Notes under the pieces: generated by a model | Databases searched by the model: none | The model's input: only the letters and a program-made list of their open reading frames with translations | What the model was told of the DNA's origin: nothing | Shown here: positions 30,898-38,711 of the stretch, in pieces | How positions within the stretch are numbered: position 1 is the first letter of the stretch | How the letters are laid out: every line of letters starts with the position of its first letter | Assembly: GCF_004803895.1 (NCBI RefSeq) | Contig: NZ_CP021978.1 | Location: 4,154,001-4,218,000, forward strand | Length of the DNA stretch: 64,000 bases | Direction of reading: 5' to 3' | From: Streptomyces hawaiiensis | GTDB taxonomy: Bacteria; Actinomycetota; Actinomycetes; Streptomycetales; Streptomycetaceae | Program-made: the position numbers and the translations under genes

Positions 30898-31737
30898 GTG
30901 TCTGACTCCGTGAACCCCCCCGAAGACCCGCACCCGCACCCGCACACCCCCGGTGTCCCCGTCCGGGGTACCCGGGCCAAGGGAGAGCCACGCTTTCCCG
31001 ACGGGCCGATGGCCGACCCCGCCGGGTCGCACTTCGAGCGGCGGATCCGGAGTTTCCAGCCGCGGCGCAGCCGGGTCACCGCCGGTCAGGCGGACGCGCT
31101 GCAGCGGCTGTGGCCCAAGTGGGGCCTGGACATCGACGGCAGCCGGACCCTCGACCTGCCCGAGCTGTTCGGCAACGACAACCCCGTCGTCCTGGAGATC
31201 GGCTTCGGCATGGGCGAGGCCACCGCCCAGATGGCCGCGGCCGACCCCGCCACGAACATCCTCGCCGTAGACGTCCACACCCCGGGCCAGGGCAACCTGC
31301 TCAATCTCGCCGACCGCAACGGCCTGTCCCACATCCGCGTCGGCAACGGCGACGCGATCATCCTCCTGCGCGAGATGCTCACCCCGGACTCCCTCGGCGG
31401 CCTGCGCGTCTACTTCCCCGACCCCTGGCCGAAGAAGCGGCACCACAAGCGCAGGATCATCCAGCCCGACTTCCTCACCCTCGCCGCCACCCGCCTCAGG
31501 CCCGGCGCGATCCTCCACTGCGCCACCGACTGGGAGCCGTACGCCGAACAGATGCTCGATGTCCTCACGGCACACCCGGACTTCGAGAACACGCAGGCGG
31601 ACGGCGGTTTCGCGCCCCGTCCCGACTTCCGTCCGCTGACCCGTTTCGAGGGCCAGGGACTGGACAAGGGACATGTCGTGAACGACCTCCTCTTCCGTCG
31701 CGTACAGCACGTGGACCAGCCCCCCGCCGGCGCCTGA
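30898..31737 (+). CDS. trmB: tRNA (guanine-N7-)-methyltransferase
   Basis: This 279-aa SAM-dependent enzyme methylates G46 of the tRNA variable loop. The SAM motif is VVLEIGFGMGEATAQMA, followed by ILAVDVHTPGQGNL. The substrate and catalytic region contains RVYFPDPWPKKRHHKRRI, the family hallmark. The start is GTG 30898 (reading VSDSVNPPED); the N-terminal 60 residues are a His/Pro-rich extension beyond the E. coli length, typical of Streptomyces. The upstream frame is open but runs through the intergenic repeat. It is followed 59 nt later by a PrsW-like gene with its own promoter. Confidence 0.92.
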   Translation: MSDSVNPPEDPHPHPHTPGVPVRGTRAKGEPRFPDGPMADPAGSHFERRIRSFQPRRSRVTAGQADALQRLWPKWGLDIDGSRTLDLPELFGNDNPVVLEIGFGMGEATAQMAAADPATNILAVDVHTPGQGNLLNLADRNGLSHIRVGNGDAIILLREMLTPDSLGGLRVYFPDPWPKKRHHKRRIIQPDFLTLAATRLRPGAILHCATDWEPYAEQMLDVLTAHPDFENTQADGGFAPRPDFRPLTRFEGQGLDKGHVVNDLLFRRVQHVDQPPAGA

Positions 31738-31796
31738 CCATCCCTGGCACCTCTTCCGCCTGCGGACAGCGCCCAACCGTCGTTAGGGTCGAAGCC

Positions 31797-33143
31797 GTGG
31801 CCACCAGCCCCCCACACCCGTCGTACCCCAGCGGTCCCACCGAGGGCGCGCCCCTCGCCGGCCCGGGCACCGCCGGCTCCTTGCGGCACGCCCACTGGTG
31901 GCAGCGCGCCTGGGTGCGCTACGGCGCGCTGAGCACGCTCCTCGCGATATCCGGCCTCGTCATCCTCGCCCTGGTCCGCGAGGAGACCGGCACGGAAGGG
32001 TTCCTGGTCGGGCTGGGGCTGGCCGTCCTCCCGGTGCCCCTGCTGATAGCCGCGTTCCGCTGGCTCGACCGGGTCGAACCCGGCCCCTGGCGCAACCTGC
32101 TGTTCTGCTTCGCCTGGGGCGCCTGCGCGGCGGCGCTGATAGCGATCGTCGCCAACAGCTTCGCGACGAGATGGATAGCGACGGCGACGGCGGACCCGTC
32201 CAGCGCGGACACCCTCGGCGCGACCGTGATAGCGCCGGTGGTCGAGGAGTCGGCCAAAGCCGCGGCGGTCCTCCTGGTCTTCCTCTTCCGGCGCCGCGAC
32301 TTCACCGGCATCGTCGACGGCGTCGTCATAGCCGGCGTGACGGCCACCGGCTTCGCGTTCACCGAGAACATCCTCTACCTGGGCACCGCCTTCGGCACCG
32401 ACCAGCTCACCGGCGGCACCGGCATCGCCTCCGTCACGGCGGCGACCTTCTTCGTGCGCATCATCATGTCGCCGTTCGCGCACCCGCTGTTCACGGTCCT
32501 CACCGGCATCGGCTTCGGCATCTCCGCGCTCTCGGCGGACCGCCGGCACCTGCGCCGCGTCGCCTTCCCGCTGGCCGGGCTGCTGCTCGCGATGGGCATG
32601 CACGCGATGTGGAACGGCTCCTCGGCCTTCGGCGAGTACGGGTTCTTCGCCGTCTACGCGGCGTTCATGGTGCCCATCTTCGGTCTGCTGACGTGGCTGG
32701 TGATCTGGACCCGGCAGCGGGAGCTGAAGACCGTACGTGCGGAGCTGCCCGCCTACGCCGGGGCCGGCTGGCTGACCCCGACGGAGCCGTACGCGCTCGG
32801 CTCGATGCGGGCCCGGCGGATCGCCCGCCAGTACGCCCGCCGGCACGCGGGCAGGGCGGCGGCCCGGGAGGTGGCGCGGTACGAGGCGTACGCGACGTCC
32901 CTGGCGTTCCTGCGGCACCGGGCCCGGCGGGGCGGCGCCTCGGCGGATTTCGCCGTACGGGAGCGGGAACTGCTCGGCGAACTGTGGCGGCGCCGGGAAA
33001 CGGCCCGCCCCGCGCTGGACCACGCGGCGCGGATCACCGCCCCTCCGGTCCCGGTGACGGCCCCGCCCTGGCCGGTGTACGGGGTGTACGGGTACGGCCC
33101 CCAGCCGGCGCCGTACCCCGCGTACAACCCGTACCGCTCCTGA
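31797..33143 (+). CDS. PrsW family intramembrane metalloprotease
   Basis: This 448-aa membrane protein has about eight hydrophobic segments between residues 40 and 310. It carries the PrsW motifs VVEESAK (EExxK), FAFTENILY, FAHPLFT and HAMWN, which form the active site inside the membrane. PrsW in Bacillus cleaves the anti-sigma factor RsiW; no such substrate is adjacent here. The C-terminal 130 residues are cytosolic, Arg/Ala-rich and end in Tyr/Pro repeats. A TAGGGT -10 hexamer at 31784-31789 places transcription start at or one base before GTG 31797, suggesting a leaderless mRNA. Confidence 0.85.
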   Translation: MATSPPHPSYPSGPTEGAPLAGPGTAGSLRHAHWWQRAWVRYGALSTLLAISGLVILALVREETGTEGFLVGLGLAVLPVPLLIAAFRWLDRVEPGPWRNLLFCFAWGACAAALIAIVANSFATRWIATATADPSSADTLGATVIAPVVEESAKAAAVLLVFLFRRRDFTGIVDGVVIAGVTATGFAFTENILYLGTAFGTDQLTGGTGIASVTAATFFVRIIMSPFAHPLFTVLTGIGFGISALSADRRHLRRVAFPLAGLLLAMGMHAMWNGSSAFGEYGFFAVYAAFMVPIFGLLTWLVIWTRQRELKTVRAELPAYAGAGWLTPTEPYALGSMRARRIARQYARRHAGRAAAREVARYEAYATSLAFLRHRARRGGASADFAVRERELLGELWRRRETARPALDHAARITAPPVPVTAPPWPVYGVYGYGPQPAPYPAYNPYRS

Positions 33144-33158
33144 GGCCGGTCGTGCGGA

Positions 33159-34103
33159 TCAGGCGGAAGCCTGCGTGAGCCGCCCGATCTCGGCCTCCGA
33201 GAGTGTCAGCTCGCCGACGCCGGTCAGCGCGGGCAGCTGCTCCACCGTCCGCGCGGAAGCGATCGGCGCCGCCACGGTCGGCTGGGCGGCGAGCCAGGCC
33301 AGAGCCACCGTGGCCACGGGTACGTCGTGCGCCCCGGCGACCTCGTCGAGGGCGGCCAGCACCCGCTGCCCCCGCTCGGTCTCCAGGTGCGTGGCCGCAC
33401 TCCCCGCCCGCGCGCTCTCCACGGCCGTGCCGGGCCGGTACTTGCCCGTGAGGAAGCCGGACGCGAGCGCGAAGTACGGCACGGCGGCCAGGCCGGTCCG
33501 CTCGGCGAGGTCTTGGAGCTCGCCCTCGTAGGTGTCGCGGGAGACCAGGTTGTAGTGCGGCTGGAGGGCGACGTACCGGGCCAGTCCCTCGCGGTCGGAG
33601 AACTCCAGGGACGCCCGCAGCCGCTCGGCGGAAATGTTGGAGGCGGCGATGTGCCGCACCTTCCCGGCCTTCACGAGACTGTCGAGCGCGCCGATGATCT
33701 CCTCGACGGGCACGTCGGGCTGGTCGAAGTGCGTGTAGTACAGGTCGATGTAGTCGGTGCCGAGGCGCCGCAGGGAGGCGTCGGCGGCGGCCTTGATGGT
33801 GTCGGCGGACAGGCCGCGGAACTCGGGGTGCTGGCTGACCTTCGTGGCGACGACGACGTCCGAGCGGTTGCCGCGGGCCTTCAGCCACGTGCCGAGGACG
33901 GTCTCGGACTCCCCGCCCTGATTGCCCTCGACCCAGGCCGAGTAGGAGTCGGCGGTGTCGATGAAGTTGCCGCCGGCGGCGGTGTAGGCGTCGAGGACGG
34001 CGAACGACTGGTCCTCGTCGGCGGTCCAGCCGAAGACGTTGCCGCCGAGGGCGAGCGGGAAGACCTCGAGGTCGGAGGAGCCGAGTTTGCGAAGAGAAGT
34101 CAT
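33159..34103 (-). CDS. Aldo/keto reductase
   Basis: This 314-aa NADPH-dependent (beta/alpha)8 oxidoreductase has the catalytic tetrad recognisable as Asp and Tyr in NFIDTADSYSAW, Lys in VVVATKVSQH and His in LYYTHFDQPD. The coenzyme-binding end is APIASARTVEQL. It resembles YajO/YghZ-like reductases acting on small aldehydes. ATG 34103 is chosen over a TTG four codons upstream. It converges with the PrsW gene 15 nt away. The physiological substrate is unknown. Confidence 0.85.
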   Translation of the reverse strand: MTSLRKLGSSDLEVFPLALGGNVFGWTADEDQSFAVLDAYTAAGGNFIDTADSYSAWVEGNQGGESETVLGTWLKARGNRSDVVVATKVSQHPEFRGLSADTIKAAADASLRRLGTDYIDLYYTHFDQPDVPVEEIIGALDSLVKAGKVRHIAASNISAERLRASLEFSDREGLARYVALQPHYNLVSRDTYEGELQDLAERTGLAAVPYFALASGFLTGKYRPGTAVESARAGSAATHLETERGQRVLAALDEVAGAHDVPVATVALAWLAAQPTVAAPIASARTVEQLPALTGVGELTLSEAEIGRLTQASA

Positions 34104-34286
34104 GCTCTGCGTCAACGTCCGTACAGGGGCGTCTCATTCCGCAACGGGACGCAAAGCTCCCGTAAACCCAAGGCTCGCGTAACCCAAAGCTCTCGTGAAC
34201 CCGCCCATGGCACACCGGAAGACCGGCGGCCCTGACGTCGGGGGGTCGTCGTCAGGGCCGCCGGTGCTTCAACGGACGTGTACCGC

Positions 34287-35321
34287 TTACGGGTTGAGTC
34301 CCTTGCCCTGCAGCCACGCCCTCGGGTCGATGCCGTTCGAGGATCCAGCGGAGTGGACCTCGAGGTGAAGGTGCGCTCCGGTGACGTTGCCGGTTGCGCC
34401 CACGCGGCCGATGACGTCGCCGGTGCTGACCTTCTGGCCGACGCTGACGCCGATGGAGGACTGGTGCGCGTACCAGATCTCGGTGCCGTCATCGAGGGTG
34501 AGGACGGTCTTGTAGCCGTACGAGCCGTTCCAGCCCGCCTCGGTGATGGTGCCGCTGTGGACGGCCTTGATCGGCGTGCCCGTGGGGGCGGCGAAGTCGA
34601 GGCCGGTGTGGTAGCCGGAGGACCAGTAGGCGCCGGCCTGACCGAAGCTGGAGGTGATGGTGTACGAGGAGGTCGGCAGCGTGAACTGCTTGGCGAGGGC
34701 GGCGAGCCGCTCGGCCTCGGCCTTCTTCCTGGCCTCCTCCTCCGCCTTCTTCTTGGCTTCGGCGGCCTTGGCCTTGGCTTCCTTCTCCGCCTTGGCCACC
34801 GCTTCCGCGGCTGCCTTCTCGGCGGCGGCCGCGGCGTCCTGGGCGGCCTTGGTCTCGATCTGGTCCTGCTGGCGCTCGACCTGGGCCATGATCCGGGCGC
34901 GCAGCGCCTCACCGGCGCCGGCGCCGGAGGTGGCCTGCTCGGTGTCCGCCGTGGTGGTGCCGAGGCTGCTGAGCGGGGTGGCGGAGCCTTCGGGGGTGTC
35001 GTCGTCCGAGATGAGGGAACCCACCGAGGGCAGGTCCGGCACGGAGATGGACACCGGGGGCTTGCCGGTCTGGGCGCTGGCCATGCCGCCGGCACCCACG
35101 GCGGCTATGACGCCGACGCCCAGGACGGTGGAGCTGCGGGCGAGGCCTCCGCCGCGCTGCTTGGTGACGCGATGCCGGCCGCGGACGGGACGGATGGACT
35201 CCTCGGTGGGGTTCCACTCCTGGAACGGGCCCTCGTCGGTGCGCTGACCGCCGTAGCCGAAGGTTTCGGTGTCGCGCTTCGGCGCGAGCGGGGCCGCGGG
35301 GGCAGGCCGGTTGGACGCCAC
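34287..35321 (-). CDS. Secreted M23 family peptidoglycan endopeptidase
   Basis: The 344-aa protein has a cytosolic N-terminus of about 60 residues, then a hydrophobic export/anchor segment (STVLGVGVIAAVGAGGMASA). A long Ala/Lys/Glu coiled coil (about residues 135-210) precedes a C-terminal LytM domain. Zinc ligands are visible as HTGLD (HxxxD) and HLHLEVH (HxH). It would cleave peptide cross-links in the cell wall. The start is GTG 35321 with AAAGGAG upstream. A c-di-AMP riboswitch precedes it, so production should fall or rise with that nucleotide, as for resuscitation-promoting and wall-hydrolase genes in Streptomyces. Confidence 0.9.
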   Translation of the reverse strand: MASNRPAPAAPLAPKRDTETFGYGGQRTDEGPFQEWNPTEESIRPVRGRHRVTKQRGGGLARSSTVLGVGVIAAVGAGGMASAQTGKPPVSISVPDLPSVGSLISDDDTPEGSATPLSSLGTTTADTEQATSGAGAGEALRARIMAQVERQQDQIETKAAQDAAAAAEKAAAEAVAKAEKEAKAKAAEAKKKAEEEARKKAEAERLAALAKQFTLPTSSYTITSSFGQAGAYWSSGYHTGLDFAAPTGTPIKAVHSGTITEAGWNGSYGYKTVLTLDDGTEIWYAHQSSIGVSVGQKVSTGDVIGRVGATGNVTGAHLHLEVHSAGSSNGIDPRAWLQGKGLNP

Positions 35322-35334
35322 GTGGGCGTGCTCC

Positions 35335-35490
35335 TTTCCTTCCTTCTCGCCTACCGGGTTAGCTGACGGGTTCGGAGCAGGAAGGTCTCCTACGCGCGTA
35401 TACCGGCCGTGCTGCCACGGTGGTATCCGCTCGATTCACCCCAAGTGGTGGTTCCCCGGTTCCCTTTCGGGATTCGGCGCGTGCGCACGG
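35335..35490 (-). promoter_or_regulatory. c-di-AMP riboswitch (ydaO-yuaA class)
   Basis: The minus-strand leader of the M23 gene contains the ydaO signature blocks in order: GAATCCCGAAAGGGAACCG, GGGGAACC, GGGGTGAATCG, a variable hairpin, TAGGAGACCTTCCTGCTCCG, then GAACCCGTCAGCTAACCCGG and GGCGAGAAGGA. The block ends about 13 nt before the start codon, close to the ribosome site. The class binds cyclic di-AMP and usually switches gene expression off when it is abundant. Confidence 0.85.
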
Positions 35491-35744
35491 AGCCGCCTTC
35501 TGTGACGGCTGGGACGACCGCGCTGCGTTATCGAACGTTAATAGACGCGCGAGGGGTATTCCAGCGATTCCACTTGATCATTAACCTTTTTCGCGCGGAC
35601 TTACCCGCCATGACGGGCCCAAATCGGGCGAGTTGACCGCCGCGCAAGTGACTGACGAGTTTTGACGGTGCGTCAGTTGTTATGCGGAACGGGGTGGTTC
35701 ACTCACCGACCGTAATGGCCGCCGTAAGACCACCGGGAAATGCA
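35491..35744. other. Gene-free region upstream of the riboswitch
   Basis: This AT-richer stretch should contain the promoter of the M23 gene on the minus strand. It carries a 7-bp inverted repeat ACTGACG/CGTCAGT (35651-35657, 35671-35677). No open frame is plausible. Confidence 0.5.
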
Positions 35745-35780
35745 CCGAGGGCCGGAACCCTTTCGGATTCCGGCCCTCGG
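35745..35780 (-). terminator. Terminator of the initiator tRNA gene
   Basis: A perfect 13-bp stem, CCGAGGGCCGGAA with its complement (35745-35757, 35768-35780), with a 10-nt loop begins 7 nt after the tRNA 3' end. Confidence 0.8.
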
Positions 35781-35787
35781 CCTTCAG

Positions 35788-35861
35788 TAGCGGGGACAGG
35801 ATTTGAACCTGCGACCTCTGGGTTATGAGCCCAGCGAGCTACCGAGCTGCTCCACCCCGCG
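35788..35861 (-). tRNA. Initiator tRNA-fMet (anticodon CAT)
   Basis: A 74-nt cloverleaf reads CGCGGGGTGGAGCAGC at the 5' end, with anticodon loop CTCATAA. Initiator features are present: no Watson-Crick pair at 1-72 (C1 opposite U72) and a GGG/CCC anticodon stem. CCA is not encoded. Confidence 0.95.
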
Positions 35862-35915
35862 TCGTTGTGACTCCAGTGTACGCCATCCGCGGGACACCTC
35901 GTGCACACCCTCTGC

Positions 35916-36587
35916 TCAGCCGGCCGGGGCGCCCGCGTGGGTCAGGGTCTCCCAGGCGGTGAACAGGTCGTCGGTGCCGGCGGGCCGGGCCCGTACGGCC
36001 AGCTCGTGCGCGGCCGCGACGGATCGGCCGAGCCGTTCCTCGCCGGGCGTGTGCCGCACGATCTCGGCGGCCGTGGCCCAGACCGACCCGGTCCAGCCGG
36101 CCTGCAACGCGGCCTTCTCCCCGGCGTGCCGGCGCAGCGTGGCCGACCAGGCGTCCATGATCTGCCGGGCCTTCTCCGCGTGCCGCCGCTCGCCGGTGAC
36201 GGTGAAGAGCAGGGCCTGGGAGTAGGCGGCCAGGGCGTCCGCACGCTCCTCGGCGCAGCCCCGGCCCTGAAGGTCACCGGGCGGGCAGAGGACGGTCTCG
36301 AGCGGCTCGGCCCGGTACCGGTAGGAGCCGTACGCGCTGTCCCGCATCGCGAGGTAGGCCTTCAGCCAGGGCTGCCGCCCGGCGGTGACGTGCTCGCGCA
36401 GGGCGTCCAGCCGGTCCCGGTCGACGAGGACGCCGGGATGGGTGAACGCGGCGTCGGAGGGCAGGGCGGGGCCCATGGTGCGGGCGTCCGGGCCGTCGGC
36501 CTGGTAGGAGGGGACGAGCAGGGCGAGCGCGGTGAGCAGGGGCGGGAGGAGCAGTGCCGCCTTCCGTCGTCTCCCCGCTTTCCTCAT
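35916..36587 (-). CDS. Short secreted alginate-lyase-like protein
   Basis: The 223-aa protein has a basic N-terminus and a signal-peptide-like helix (AALLLPPLLTALALLVPSY). It then matches the N-terminal part of alginate_lyase superfamily alpha-barrels (FTHPGVLVDRDRLDALREHV, then WLKAYLAMRDSAYGSY). Family members are usually about 380-420 aa, and the region that carries the catalytic Asn/His/Tyr is missing. It ends 54 nt from the initiator tRNA. It may be a C-terminally truncated remnant or a genuinely short variant. The start is ATG 36587. Confidence 0.6.
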   Translation of the reverse strand: MRKAGRRRKAALLLPPLLTALALLVPSYQADGPDARTMGPALPSDAAFTHPGVLVDRDRLDALREHVTAGRQPWLKAYLAMRDSAYGSYRYRAEPLETVLCPPGDLQGRGCAEERADALAAYSQALLFTVTGERRHAEKARQIMDAWSATLRRHAGEKAALQAGWTGSVWATAAEIVRHTPGEERLGRSVAAAHELAVRARPAGTDDLFTAWETLTHAGAPAG

Positions 36588-36845
36588 GGCCGCCGCCTCC
36601 GTCCTCTCGTCCTGGCCCTGGAGGCAGCGCGGCCCGGGCGGCGGTCCGGACGCAGGATCTATTGGGCCGATCGGCCCGCATTCGGGGTCCTTGCACTATG
36701 CCTGTCCGGGTCGCGTGGCCTGGCACCGCACTCGCCGCGTTGCCCGGAGCGCCCACGTGGGGCCGCCACGCAGGCGCTCCGGCGCCTTGCGATGCACGGC
36801 ACCAGACCCCGCGGCCTGATCGGACGCTCATGGTTCGAGGACCCC

Positions 36846-37985
36846 TCAGCCCGGCAGGTGGCGGTTCGGGGCCTTGGCCCGCTCCTCGTGCTCCGGGAGG
36901 ACGACGACCTCCACCCCCTGGGCCGCGAGAAGGCCGCTGCCGTCGGCGTCCGTCACGAAGGTGTCCGGCTCGCGCCAGGCCGTGACGACCCGTCGTACGC
37001 CCGCGTCGAGGATCAGCCGGGCGCAGGGTGCGGGGCGGGAGGCGCGACGGGCGCAGGGCTCCAGGCTGCTGTACACCGTCGCGCCGGGCAGCCGCGGGTC
37101 GGCCGGGTCGAGCTTGGCGAGGGCCGCCTCCTCGGCGTGCACGACCGGGTCGCCGGCCTCGCGGGAGTGGCCGCGGGCCAGTTCCGTGCCGTCGGCTGCG
37201 ACCACGACCGCGCCCACGCTGAACGCCGTGTCCGACGGCGGGCAGCGCTCGGCCAGTTCGCAGGCGAGGGCCAGCCAGTGGTGGTCGGCGGCGGTGGGCA
37301 GGGGGCCGGTGCCCGGGGCGGTCGGTTCGTAGCGCATCAGGACGACGTCCTCGATCCGCCGCGTCTCCAGCAGCCGGAGGCGGCCGCCCTGGTAGCCGCC
37401 GGGGCCGAAGAGGCGGGGTGCCCGGGGGTCGCCCACGAAGAGCGGGGCGAGGACCAGCTGGAGTTCGTCGGCCAGGCCCTGGGTGAGGAGCTGGGTGTGG
37501 ATCAGGCCGCCGCCCTCGACCATGAGGCGCCGTACGCCCCGGACGTCGTGCAGGTGGGTGAGGAGCCGCCGCCAGTCGAGGTCGGGGCCGAGCGGGACGA
37601 TGTCGGTGGCATCGGTGGCGAGGCCGAGGGCACGGGCGCGTTCGGCGCCCCGGTCGGTCGTGTAGAGGACCTTCTCGCCGCCGGTGTGCCAGAAGCGGGC
37701 GTCTGGGTCGAGGTCGCCGGAGCCGCTGACCGTGACCTTGAGGGGGTACTCCGGTTTCCCGGCGGCCGTGCGGGCGGCGCGGCGCTCGTCGGAGTTCACC
37801 AGAAGCCGCGGGTTGTCGGCGCGGATGGTGCCGGCGCCGATCAGGATCGCGTCGACGCGGGCCCGGACCTCGTCGACCCGGTCGAAGTCGGCCGGGCTCG
37901 ACAGGAGCAGGCGGTCGGGTCCGGTGTCGTCCAGGTAGCCGTCGAGGGAGACGGCGGCGGACAGCAGGACGTACGGGTGAGGCAT
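36846..37985 (-). CDS. RibD-type bifunctional protein: reductase then deaminase
   Basis: The protein is 379 aa from ATG 37985, with GGAG 6-7 nt upstream. The N-terminal about 215 residues are a RibD_C/dihydrofolate-reductase-like domain (YVLLSAAVSLDGYLDD, ILIGAGTIRADNPRL, RLMVEGGGLIHTQLL). The C-terminal part is a CDA-type zinc deaminase with HAEEAAL and a PC-x8-PC motif (EPCARRASRPAPCARLI). These are the two enzymes after GTP cyclohydrolase II in riboflavin synthesis, but in the opposite order to classical RibD. It is divergent from a MarR gene and near ribA, suggesting one regulated pathway. Confidence 0.85.
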   Translation of the reverse strand: MPHPYVLLSAAVSLDGYLDDTGPDRLLLSSPADFDRVDEVRARVDAILIGAGTIRADNPRLLVNSDERRAARTAAGKPEYPLKVTVSGSGDLDPDARFWHTGGEKVLYTTDRGAERARALGLATDATDIVPLGPDLDWRRLLTHLHDVRGVRRLMVEGGGLIHTQLLTQGLADELQLVLAPLFVGDPRAPRLFGPGGYQGGRLRLLETRRIEDVVLMRYEPTAPGTGPLPTAADHHWLALACELAERCPPSDTAFSVGAVVVAADGTELARGHSREAGDPVVHAEEAALAKLDPADPRLPGATVYSSLEPCARRASRPAPCARLILDAGVRRVVTAWREPDTFVTDADGSGLLAAQGVEVVVLPEHEERAKAPNRHLPG

Positions 37986-38031
37986 CGACGCTCCGCGGCT
38001 GGTCGGGACGGCCGGACTGGACAGGGCTTGG

Positions 38032-38043
38032 TTCAAGTTTGAA
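38032..38043. promoter_or_regulatory. MarR operator candidate in the divergent ribD-type/marR promoter
   Basis: TTCAAGTTTGAA is a 5-bp-arm palindrome. It lies between the two divergent starts and 19 nt before the MarR ATG, just upstream of a TACACT -10 hexamer (38051-38056). It matches the core of two further sites upstream of ribA. Confidence 0.6.
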
Positions 38044-38062
38044 ACAAACCTACACTGGCGGC

Positions 38063-38578
38063 ATGACGACTCGCTGGCTCACCCCCGATGAGCAGCGCGC
38101 CTGGCGCGCCTACATCGCCGCCTCGCTGCTCCTGGAGGACGCGATCGACCGGCAGCTCCAGCAGGACGCCGGCATGCCGCACCTGTACTACTCCATCCTG
38201 TCCGTCCTGTCGGAGTCACCGGAACGGCGGCTGCGCATGACCGATCTCGCCGAGCGGCTGAAGATCACGCGCAGCCGGCTGACGTACGCGGTCACGCGGC
38301 TGGAGAAGGACGGCATGCTGCGGCGCGAGGCCTGCCGGTACGACAAGCGGGGCAGCATCGCCGCGCTGACCGACGAGGGGTTCGCCGTGCTGGAGCGGGC
38401 GGCGCCCGGGCACGTCGAGACGGTGCGGAGCTTCCTGTTCGACCGGCTCAGCGAGGAGCAGGTGGGGCAACTGGAGGAGATCTCCGCGGCGATCGCGCAG
38501 GGTCTCCAGGAGGACGGGACCCGGCCGGCGGCGGACGACGTGCCGTGGCGGCGAAGGTCTTCACCGGCCTGTTCGTGA
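38063..38578 (+). CDS. MarR family regulator of the riboflavin-type module
   Basis: This 171-aa winged-helix repressor has DNA-binding segment LRMTDLAERLKITRSRLTYAVTRLEKDGML and wing RREACRYDKRGSIAALT. ATG 38063 begins MTTRWLTPDEQRAW; TACACT 6 nt upstream of it suggests a leaderless transcript. Palindromes TTCAA-N2-TTGAA occur in its own promoter and twice before ribA, so it probably co-regulates the divergent reductase/deaminase gene, itself and ribA. Related Streptomyces MarR proteins respond to small phenolics or oxidants; the ligand here is unknown. Confidence 0.88.
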   Translation: MTTRWLTPDEQRAWRAYIAASLLLEDAIDRQLQQDAGMPHLYYSILSVLSESPERRLRMTDLAERLKITRSRLTYAVTRLEKDGMLRREACRYDKRGSIAALTDEGFAVLERAAPGHVETVRSFLFDRLSEEQVGQLEEISAAIAQGLQEDGTRPAADDVPWRRRSSPACS

Positions 38579-38605
38579 CGCGCGCCACACAGAGCCGGAT
38601 CCCCA

Positions 38606-38666
38606 TTGCTTCAAATTTAAAGCACGCGTAGGGTTCCGGACGTGGATCTGCTTCAAATCTGAAGCA
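38606..38666 (+). promoter_or_regulatory. ribA promoter with two MarR-type operators
   Basis: TTGCTT (38606-38611) and TAGGGT (38628-38633) form a promoter with 16-nt spacing. Operator 1, TGCTTCAAATTTAAAGCA (38607-38624), covers the -35 and spacer. Operator 2, TGCTTCAAATCTGAAGCA (38649-38666), lies 15 bp past the -10. Both share the TTCAA/TTGAA-like core found before the MarR gene. Binding would block initiation. Confidence 0.75.
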
Positions 38667-38711
38667 CTACGGCTGTGCAGCCGAACAGGAAACGGAACCC
38701 GGAGGCCCCGC

